Source: JACMOY01 sp038322575 | GTDB lineage: Bacteria > Actinomycetota > Actinomycetes > Actinomycetales > Angustibacteraceae | DNA: 14,042 bases | Reading direction: 5' to 3' | NCBI GenBank assembly: GCA_038322575.1 | Contig: JBBQGB010000075.1 | Span: 1-14,042 of the forward strand | Part shown: one piece after another, positions 1 through 5,423 of the stretch | Position numbering within the stretch: the first letter of the stretch is position 1 | Layout of the letters: each line of letters starts with the position of its first letter | Notes under the pieces: generated by a model | Told to the model about the DNA's origin: nothing | The model's database searches: none | The model's input: only the letters and a program-made list of their open reading frames with translations | Position numbers and translations under genes: made by a program

Positions 1-504
1 CGCCGACCGGGCGCGCATCTCACCGTGGTCACGGGCGCCGCGACCCTGGCCGGGGAGCCCGGCGGGTCGTCGCTGGACTGGGGCGGCGTCGTCTCCGGGG
101 AGACCACCCGCAGATTGGCGTGCGACGCCACGATCACCCCGGTCACCGTCGGGCCGCTCGGTCAGGTGCTGGACGTCGGACGACGCACCCGCACCGTCAG
201 CGCCGCCATGTGGGCGGCCCTGATGGTGCGCGACGCCGGATGCGCGTTCCCCGGCTGCGACACCCCGACGTCCCGCTGCGACGCGCACCACGTGGTGCAC
301 TGGGCCGACGGCGGCCCCACCTCCCTGACGAACCTGGTCCTGCTGTGTCGTTACCACCACCAACGGGTCATCCATGACGACCAGCACCACGACCGATGGT
401 CAGTCCGGCTCGACGAACCCACCGGACGGCCGGTGTTCGACCCACCCATCTGGACCCGACGACGCGGGACACCCCTGCCACCCCTCTGGTCGCCCGACGG
501 GTGA
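1..504 (+). CDS. DUF222/HNH endonuclease domain protein, 3' part
   Basis: This is the C-terminal 167 residues of a longer protein; the frame is open to the first base, so the start lies outside the window. The visible part ends in an HNH nuclease module at about nt 241-375. It shows Cys81-x4-Cys86, then Cys93-Asp-x-His-His97, a Trp and a Gly-Gly pair, Asn111, Cys116 and the His-His pair 119-120. That spacing is typical of the zinc-supported HNH domain at the end of actinobacterial DUF222 proteins (the 13E12 repeat family of mycobacteria). HNH domains of this type bind a metal and nick or cut DNA. The biological role of DUF222 proteins is not established, and they often occur in many copies per genome. 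The last ~45 residues are basic and proline-rich. A strong hairpin follows 12 nt after the stop. The family call is confident; a role in mobility or DNA processing is only inferred. Confidence 0.88.
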   Translation, partial: RRPGAHLTVVTGAATLAGEPGGSSLDWGGVVSGETTRRLACDATITPVTVGPLGQVLDVGRRTRTVSAAMWAALMVRDAGCAFPGCDTPTSRCDAHHVVHWADGGPTSLTNLVLLCRYHHQRVIHDDQHHDRWSVRLDEPTGRPVFDPPIWTRRRGTPLPPLWSPDG

Positions 505-516
505 ACCCCCACCACC

Positions 517-554
517 GGGGCAACGGCGCGTCACCCTTGACGCGCCGTTGCCCC
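517..554 (+). terminator. Perfect 17-bp stem-loop after the HNH gene
   Basis: Arms 517-533 and 538-554 are exact reverse complements (17 of 17) around the 4-nt loop CCCT. The stem is GC-rich and starts 12 nt after the HNH stop codon, in the gap before fabG. No T-run follows, which is common for actinobacterial terminators. Because the stem is symmetrical it could act on either strand, but only plus-strand genes flank it. The most likely job is to insulate fabG-fabI from the HNH gene. Confidence 0.8.
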
Positions 555-627
555 AATCACGAGCGCGACCCTGCGGGCCCGGCGTCCGGCATCGGCCCTG
601 CGCTTCGGAACACACCGCTCGAACCGC

Positions 628-633
628 TACCGT
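628..633 (+). promoter_or_regulatory. Putative -10 box (TACCGT) of fabG
   Basis: TACCGT fits the actinobacterial TANNNT -10 pattern and ends 8 nt before the fabG ATG at 642. Transcription would then begin at or just before the start codon, giving a leaderless mRNA. No Shine-Dalgarno sequence precedes this ATG, and no clear -35 element is visible. Confidence 0.45.
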
Positions 634-641
634 CGCTGCGC

Positions 642-1358
642 ATGAGCGGACGCAGCGTGCTGGTGACCGGCGGCAACCGGGGGATCGGGCTGGCGATCGC
701 CGCCGCGTTCTTGGCGGCCGGCGACAAGGTGGCCATCACCAGCCGCTCGGGCGAGCTGCCGGGTGAGCTGGACGGCGCGATCGCCGTCCGCTGCGACGTC
801 ACCGACACCGCCTCGGTCGACGCGGCGTTCACCGAGGTCGAGGCCCAGCACGGGCCGGTCGAGGTGCTGGTGGCCAACGCGGGCATCACCAAGGACACCC
901 TGCTGATGCGGATGAGCGACGACGACTTCACCCACGTCCTCGACACCAACCTCACCGGCGCCTTCCGCTGCGCCCGCCGCGCCAGCAAGGGCATGATGCG
1001 GCTGCGGCGCGGACGGATCGTGCTGATCTCGAGCGTCGTCGGGCTCTACGGCTCGCCGGGCCAGGCCAACTACGCGGCGAGCAAGGCCGGCCTGGTGGGC
1101 CTCGCGCGCTCGATCACCCGTGAGCTCGGCGGCCGGGGCATCACGGCGAACGTCGTGGCGCCGGGGTTCGTCGAGACCGACATGACGGCGTCGCTGCCCG
1201 AGGCGCAGCAGGCGGCCTACAGGCTCGCGATCCCGGCCGGGCGCTTCGCCAGCGCGGCCGAGGTCGCCGGCGTGGTGCGGTTCGTGGCCAGTGACGAGGC
1301 GGCGTACATCAGCGGGGCGGTCGTCCCGGTGGACGGTGGACTAGGGATGGGGCACTGA
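642..1358 (+). CDS. fabG: 3-oxoacyl-[acyl-carrier-protein] reductase FabG (MabA type)
   Basis: A 238-residue classical short-chain dehydrogenase, predicted to reduce 3-oxoacyl-ACP to 3-hydroxyacyl-ACP with NADPH in the cytosolic FAS-II cycle. The cofactor motif TGGNRGIG is at residues 9-16 and NAG at 79-81. The catalytic set is Asn103, Ser131, Tyr144 and Lys148, in the hallmark stretch GQANYAASKAG. The ending (ISGAVVPVDGG, then GMGH) closely resembles mycobacterial MabA. The frame is open far upstream, but the ATG at 642 gives the normal FabG N-terminus and sits behind a TACCGT box; an earlier start would run through the terminator hairpin. fabI follows after 1 nt, so the two are probably co-transcribed, as in the mabA-inhA locus. 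All key residues are present. The family is certain, and the neighbouring fabI supports the specific substrate. Confidence 0.95.
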   Translation: MSGRSVLVTGGNRGIGLAIAAAFLAAGDKVAITSRSGELPGELDGAIAVRCDVTDTASVDAAFTEVEAQHGPVEVLVANAGITKDTLLMRMSDDDFTHVLDTNLTGAFRCARRASKGMMRLRRGRIVLISSVVGLYGSPGQANYAASKAGLVGLARSITRELGGRGITANVVAPGFVETDMTASLPEAQQAAYRLAIPAGRFASAAEVAGVVRFVASDEAAYISGAVVPVDGGLGMGH

Positions 1359-1359
1359 C

Positions 1360-2121
1360 ATGGGTCTGCTCGAGGGCAAGCGGCTGCTGGTCACCGGCGT
1401 GCTGATGGACTCGTCCATCGCGTTCCACGTCGCGCGGCTGGCGCAGGACGAGGGCGCGCAGGTGGTGCTGACCTCGTTCGGGCGCACCATGAAGATCACC
1501 CAGACGATCGCCAAGCGGCTGCCGAAGCCGGCCCCGGTCATCGAGCTCGACGTGCAGGACACCGCCCACCTCGACACCCTTGCCGAGCGGCTGCGCGAGC
1601 ACGTCGACGGACTGGACGGCGTGCTGCACTCGATCGGCTTCGCCCCCAAGGGGGCGTTCGACTTCATGACCGCGCCGTGGGAGGACGTCGCCACCGCCGT
1701 GCACGTGTCGGCTTACTCGCTCAAGGCGTTGGCGGTCGCAGCGCTGCCGCTGATGGCACCCGGCAGCAGCGTCGTGGGCCTGACCTTCGACGCGAAGTTC
1801 GCCTGGCCGGTCTACGACTGGATGGGCGTGGCGAAGGCCGCGTTCGAGTCGACCTCGCGGTACTGCGCGCGCGAGCTGGGGCCGAAGGGGATCCGCTGCA
1901 ACCTGGTCGCGGCGGGCCCCGTGCGCACCACCGCCGCCAAGAGCATCCCCGGCTTCGAAGCGTTCGAGCAGGTGTGGGACACCCGGGCGCCCCTTGGCTG
2001 GGACGTCAAGGACGCCGAGCCCGCCGCCCGCGCCTGCGTGGCCCTGATGTCGGACTGGTTCCCCGCGACCACCGGTGAGATCGTGCACGTCGATGGCGGC
2101 GTGCACGCCATGGGGCAGTAG
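1360..2121 (+). CDS. fabI: Enoyl-[acyl-carrier-protein] reductase FabI (InhA type)
   Basis: A 253-residue NADH-dependent enoyl-ACP reductase, predicted to catalyse the last step of each FAS-II elongation cycle. The N-terminus (LLEGKRLLVTG, then DSSIAFHVAR) and HSIGF at residues 90-94 are the NAD-binding signatures of the InhA/FabI branch. Catalytic Tyr152 and Lys159 lie in YDWMGVAK, and Phe143 corresponds by position to the active-site Phe149 of InhA. The stretch NLVAAGPVRT is also typical. The ATG at 1360 lies 1 nt after the fabG stop, with a G-rich GGGATGGGG ribosome-binding region inside the end of fabG. The protein is shorter than InhA (about 269), with fewer residues after HSIGF and in the substrate-binding loop, which may reflect shorter acyl substrates than mycolate precursors (inference). 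Confidence 0.96.
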   Translation: MGLLEGKRLLVTGVLMDSSIAFHVARLAQDEGAQVVLTSFGRTMKITQTIAKRLPKPAPVIELDVQDTAHLDTLAERLREHVDGLDGVLHSIGFAPKGAFDFMTAPWEDVATAVHVSAYSLKALAVAALPLMAPGSSVVGLTFDAKFAWPVYDWMGVAKAAFESTSRYCARELGPKGIRCNLVAAGPVRTTAAKSIPGFEAFEQVWDTRAPLGWDVKDAEPAARACVALMSDWFPATTGEIVHVDGGVHAMGQ

Positions 2122-2125
2122 GGGT

Positions 2126-2137
2126 CTGACCGGTCAG
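2126..2137. repeat. 12-bp perfect palindrome between convergent stops
   Basis: CTGACCGGTCAG is its own reverse complement. It begins 4 nt after the fabI stop and contains the stop codon of the minus-strand gene that ends at 2134. It may be part of a compact bidirectional terminator, or a chance feature; the arms are only 6 bp. Confidence 0.3.
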
Positions 2138-2529
2138 CGCAGTCGGGCCAGCACGGCGCGCGCGTACGCCTGCTCGACGTCGGTGTCGTCGTACCGCACC
2201 AGCACCTCGTCCTCCGCCGCCACGACGGCGTACCCGTCGGGCGACCGCTCGAGCCGCACGAAGCCCTCGCCGAGCAGGTCGCGCAGCTGGCTCTCGCGAG
2301 GCAGCCACACGACCGCCCCCTGCTCGATGCTGTCGAGGGCCCACTCGGTGGTGCCGTTGAAGCCGATGACGGTGCCCGAGCGGAAGTGGTGCACGTCGAT
2401 GGCCATGTCGCTGATGACGAACACGTCCTGGTCCATGTCGCGGTCAGGCACGACGAAGCGGTCGCCCGGTGCCGGCGTCCAGTTGAGCCCCGCCACGCGC
2501 AGGGCCCTCGCGAGCTCGACCGAGATCAT
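2134..2529 (-). CDS. Conserved actinobacterial protein of unknown function (131 aa)
   Basis: An acidic, soluble protein of 131 residues with no signal peptide, membrane segment or nucleotide-binding motif. It starts MISVELARAL and has a conserved-looking core, including PGDRFVVPDRDMDQDVF at residues 21-37, VIGFNGTTEWALDS at 54-67 and WLPRESQLRDLL at 75-86. I recall relatives in many actinobacteria, some automatically labelled 'pilus assembly protein CpaE'. Nothing here supports that label: CpaE proteins are much larger and carry a MinD-like ATPase domain. The frame stays open upstream to 2628, but that extension is Arg/Gly-rich and overlaps the lipoprotein gene, so the ATG at 2529 is preferred. 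The lipoprotein gene lies 44 nt upstream on the same strand, and fabI converges from the other side. Function unknown. Confidence 0.8.
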   Translation of the reverse strand: MISVELARALRVAGLNWTPAPGDRFVVPDRDMDQDVFVISDMAIDVHHFRSGTVIGFNGTTEWALDSIEQGAVVWLPRESQLRDLLGEGFVRLERSPDGYAVVAAEDEVLVRYDDTDVEQAYARAVLARLR

Positions 2530-2573
2530 CGCCCCAGTCTGCAGGGACCCGGGCACGACGTCGCGCCGGCGGG

Positions 2574-3062
2574 TCAGCGCACCAGCACCGAGGCGGTGGC
2601 GGTCACGTCCTCCTGGCCGTGGACGCACGACAGCGTCGTCACGGTGACGCTGACGACGTAGGTGCCGGGGGCCGCGAACGCGTGCGTCATCAGCTTCGAC
2701 CCGGCCGAGGGGTTCTTCTCGCTGTCGCGGCAGTCGCTGACCTTCATGCCGCCCAGTCCGCCGTCGCCGAAGTCCTCGACCGTCCCCACCAGCCCGCCGT
2801 GCGCGTCGACGAACCGCACGGTGAGCGTGACCGGCTGCCCCACCACGGCCCGCACGGTCGGCGGCTCCAGCCGCACGGCCAGCCCGCCTTCCGCCGCCGG
2901 CAGCAGGGGCGCCGGGGTCGTCGGGCCGGCCGACGGCGTGGGACCCGTCGTCGCCTCGAGCTTGACCCCCTCGACCTGGACGGGAGCCCGCGAGCAGCCG
3001 GCGAGGACGGCGGCGCCGACCGCCACGGCGCCGAAGGCGCGCCGGACGCGGGTCGTGATCAC
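2574..3062 (-). CDS. Secreted lipoprotein with PKD-like domain
   Basis: A 162-residue predicted lipoprotein. It has a basic N-region, a hydrophobic stretch and the lipobox LAGC with the acylated Cys at residue 23. A Pro/Thr/Ser-rich linker (about 38-55) follows, then a beta-rich domain (about 60-162). PKD-like features are a DFGDGG turn at 97-102 and FAAPGTYVVSVTV at 129-141. Cys111 and Cys146 could form a disulfide outside the membrane. The GTG at 3062 is chosen because it gives a proper signal peptide and lies 6 nt after a TACCGT box; the frame continues upstream with arginine-rich sequence that is not protein-like. It is divergent from the Mur-ligase/TPR gene and is followed by the 131-residue gene on the same strand. 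PKD folds often mediate protein or glycan contacts; the ligand is unknown. Confidence 0.82.
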   Translation of the reverse strand: MITTRVRRAFGAVAVGAAVLAGCSRAPVQVEGVKLEATTGPTPSAGPTTPAPLLPAAEGGLAVRLEPPTVRAVVGQPVTLTVRFVDAHGGLVGTVEDFGDGGLGGMKVSDCRDSEKNPSAGSKLMTHAFAAPGTYVVSVTVTTLSCVHGQEDVTATASVLVR

Positions 3063-3068
3063 GGGCCG

Positions 3069-3074
3069 ACGGTA
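3069..3074 (-). promoter_or_regulatory. Putative -10 box (TACCGT) of the lipoprotein gene
   Basis: On the minus strand TACCGT is followed by exactly 6 nt and then the GTG start at 3062. No Shine-Dalgarno sequence is visible. This matches the leaderless arrangement seen at several other starts in the window and supports the chosen GTG. Confidence 0.5.
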
Positions 3075-3080
3075 GTGCTC

Positions 3081-3092
3081 GCGCCGCGGCGC
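3081..3092. repeat. GC palindrome in divergent promoter region
   Basis: GCGCCGCGGCGC is a perfect 12-bp palindrome in the 127-nt gap between the divergent lipoprotein and Mur-ligase/TPR genes. It lies just upstream of the lipoprotein -10 box. It could be an operator, but GC palindromes of this length arise readily in such GC-rich DNA. Confidence 0.2.
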
Positions 3093-3176
3093 GGCGGGCA
3101 GCTGGCCGCGATTGCCTCCACCCGCCTCATCGACATGACCCTGCGTGAGTCCGGCTCGACGTCCGGTGATCGCCAC

Positions 3177-3182
3177 TAGTCT
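3177..3182 (+). promoter_or_regulatory. Putative -10 box (TAGTCT) of the Mur-ligase/TPR gene
   Basis: TAGTCT fits TANNNT and is followed by 7 nt and then the ATG at 3190, with no ribosome-binding site. This points to a leaderless transcript and helps choose ATG 3190 over the upstream in-frame start at 3145. Confidence 0.5.
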
Positions 3183-3189
3183 CCGCGTC

Positions 3190-5400
3190 ATGCCCGGCAC
3201 CAGCCTGGTCGAGCTTCGCCTGCTCGACGGACCCAACCTGTACTTCACCCGCGCCGCCACCAAGCTGGTGCTCGACATCGGGGCGCTGAGCGACCTGGAC
3301 ACCGCGGACGCCGGCACCCTGGCGGCCGCCGTGGGTCTGACGCGGGTGCGACCCGGCGACCCGGGGTCGGCCCATCGCCAGCGGTTCGCGATGCGTCTGG
3401 TGGCCCGGCTGGTGCGCCGGGTGGCCCTCGGCGCCGGCACGGCCCGCCTCGGCCTGCGGGTGCGCACCGGGTCGGGCCTGCGCGAGGTGGTCGTCGCCTA
3501 CCCCTGGCGCCACCACGACCGGGCCGTGGCGCTCGGGCAGGCGGTCGCGCAGTGCCTCGACGCGTGCCTGCAGGACACCGGGGGTGACCCGCCGACGGCG
3601 GCCGTGGTCGACGAGCGGCTGGCGGCGGCCTCGGCCGCGGTCCGCGCCGCGCCCGCCGGTCGCCGTCCGAGCGCGGTGCGGTCGCGCGTGCCCGTGGCGT
3701 CGGTGACCGGCACCAACGGCAAGACCACGACCACCCGGCTGCTGGCGCACATCGCGATGACCGCGGGCCTGCGCACGGGATGGTCGAGCACCGACGGCGT
3801 CGTCGTCCAGGGCGAGGTGGTCGAACCGGGCGACTACAGCGGCCCCGCGGGGGCGCGCGCCGTCCTGGACGCCCCCGGGGTGCAGTGCGCGGTGCTCGAG
3901 ACGGCGCGCGGCGGGCTTCTGCTGCGGGGGATGGGCGTCGTCGCCAACGACGTCTCGGTCGTCACGAACGTCAGCGCCGACCACCTGGGGATGCAGGGGA
4001 TCGACACCGTCGACCAGCTCGCCGAGGTCAAGGCGATCATCACCCGCGTCACCTCAGCGAGCGGCTGGTGCGTGCTGAACGGGGACGACCCGCGGGTGCT
4101 CGCGATGCTCGCCGGTACCCCCGCCCGGCCGTGGGTGTTCAGCCTGCACCCCGACTCACCCGCTCTGCGCACGGCCCTGGACGCCGGCGGGCGGGCGATC
4201 ACGGTGCTCGACGGCCAGGTGGTGGTGCTGCGCCCGGACGGCGACCCCGACCGGCTCGTCGACGTCCTCGACCTGCCGATCGCCCTGTGCGGGCTCTCAC
4301 GGCACAACCTGGCCAACGCGCTGGCCGCTGCCGCAGCCGCCCTCGGCCTGGGTCTGGAGCGCGAGGCGGTGGTCGAGGGTCTGCGCACGTTCAGCCCCGA
4401 CGTCCGGCTCAACCCGGGGCGGCTGAACGTGTGGTCGCTGCCCGTGCCGGGCGGGACGGTCACGGTGGTCGTCGACCTGGCCCACAACGAGGCGGGGCTC
4501 GAGGCGCTGCTGGACGTCTGCGAGGGGCTGCGCGCCCCGGGGTCGTTGGTGCGCCTCGGTCTCGGCACCGCGGGCGACCGGTCCGACGACCTGCTGACCG
4601 CGCTCGGCGAGATCGCCGGACGCCGCAGCGACCAGGTCGTGATCGTGCACAAGGAGCACTACCTGCGCGGCCGCACGCTGGACGACATGCAGGCCCAGCT
4701 GGCCACCGGGCTCGCGCGGGTCGGGGTGGCCGACGTCCCGGCGTACGCCGACGAGCTGTCGGGCCTGCACGCACTGGCCGCGGGCGCCGGGGCTGGTGAC
4801 GTCGTCGCGGTGATGTGCCACGCCGACCGCGAGCTGCTCGACGACTGGCTGCACCGGCACGGTGGGACGCAGGACGGTCCGGACCAGGTACGCGCCAAGG
4901 TCGTGGCAGCCCGCGGGCAGCACCCGCTGGAGCAGCGGATCGCCGACCTGCACCGGGCCGCGCCGGTCGACCGCCAGCGGCTGCTCCTGGCGCTGCTGGA
5001 CGCCGACCCCGACGACCCGCGCCTGATGTACGAGTGGGCCAGTGCCCTGGATGCCGACGGACTGACGGCGCAGGCGGTGCCGGCGTACCGCGCCGCCCTG
5101 CGCGACGGGCTGCGCGAGCCGCACCGGCACCATGCGCTGATCGGCCTCGGGTCGAGCCTGCGGCTGCTCGGTCGTCCGGCCGAGGCGGTGTCGGTGCTCA
5201 CCCAGGTCGCGGCGGAGCGGCCCGAGAGCGTTGCTGCGCAGGCGTTCCTGGCGCTCGCATTGCTGGAGTCGGGCCACGGCGACCAGGCGGTGCGACTGCT
5301 GGTCGAGTCGCTCGTGGCGCACGCGGGCGCCGACGACGACCGCGCCTACGCGCCCGCCCTGCTGGGGTACGCCGGCGAGCTGCCGGCGGCCCCGACCTGA
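3190..5400 (+). CDS. CphA-like Mur ligase without ATP-grasp, fused to TPR domain
   Basis: A 736-residue protein related to cyanophycin synthetase but built differently. Residues 1-130 resemble the CphA N domain (LLDGPNLYF, then TKLVLDIG, matching YRGPNIWSY and VHLVVDLG in the neighbouring CphA). CphA's ATP-grasp domain is absent: after ~40 residues of linker the Mur-ligase part begins, with P-loop GTNGKTTT at 174-181. Further matches to CphA are SSTDGVV, ETARGG, ADHLGMQGIDT, NPGRLN (408-413) and DLAHNEAG (429-436, where CphA has DYCHNPAG). The Mur part ends near 575. Residues ~578-736 hold about three TPR-like helical repeats. ATP-site residues look intact, so ligase activity, such as adding an amino acid to an Asp side chain, is possible; no backbone elongation would be expected. 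It converges on cphA with 19 nt between stops, which suggests a role in cyanophycin metabolism. Substrate and role are inferred. Confidence 0.88.
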   Translation: MPGTSLVELRLLDGPNLYFTRAATKLVLDIGALSDLDTADAGTLAAAVGLTRVRPGDPGSAHRQRFAMRLVARLVRRVALGAGTARLGLRVRTGSGLREVVVAYPWRHHDRAVALGQAVAQCLDACLQDTGGDPPTAAVVDERLAAASAAVRAAPAGRRPSAVRSRVPVASVTGTNGKTTTTRLLAHIAMTAGLRTGWSSTDGVVVQGEVVEPGDYSGPAGARAVLDAPGVQCAVLETARGGLLLRGMGVVANDVSVVTNVSADHLGMQGIDTVDQLAEVKAIITRVTSASGWCVLNGDDPRVLAMLAGTPARPWVFSLHPDSPALRTALDAGGRAITVLDGQVVVLRPDGDPDRLVDVLDLPIALCGLSRHNLANALAAAAAALGLGLEREAVVEGLRTFSPDVRLNPGRLNVWSLPVPGGTVTVVVDLAHNEAGLEALLDVCEGLRAPGSLVRLGLGTAGDRSDDLLTALGEIAGRRSDQVVIVHKEHYLRGRTLDDMQAQLATGLARVGVADVPAYADELSGLHALAAGAGAGDVVAVMCHADRELLDDWLHRHGGTQDGPDQVRAKVVAARGQHPLEQRIADLHRAAPVDRQRLLLALLDADPDDPRLMYEWASALDADGLTAQAVPAYRAALRDGLREPHRHHALIGLGSSLRLLGRPAEAVSVLTQVAAERPESVAAQAFLALALLESGHGDQAVRLLVESLVAHAGADDDRAYAPALLGYAGELPAAPT

Positions 5401-5423
5401 GCGACGTCCCCGGTGCGGCTCAG
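5397..5423. repeat. Inverted repeat spanning both convergent stop codons
   Basis: CTGAGC (5397-5402) and GCTCAG (5418-5423) are exact reverse complements around a 15-nt loop. They contain the stop codon of the Mur-ligase/TPR gene and the stop codon of cphA. The whole intergenic gap is only 19 nt, so any terminator for either gene must use this element or lie inside the opposing gene. The stem is short, so the call is weak. Confidence 0.3.

Noticed and set aside
396..641. N-terminal extension of FabG from 396
   Set aside because: It would pass through the HNH gene end and the terminator hairpin, and it adds a Pro/Arg/Thr-rich segment foreign to FabG. The ATG at 642 gives the normal length.
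2134..2529. Annotation of the 131-residue protein as pilus assembly protein CpaE
   Set aside because: No P-loop, no receiver-like domain and far too short. No pilus genes lie nearby.
3063..3467. Upstream extension of the lipoprotein frame to 3467
   Set aside because: It overlaps the start of the divergent CphA-like gene and is Arg/Ser-rich. The GTG at 3062 gives a proper lipoprotein signal peptide.
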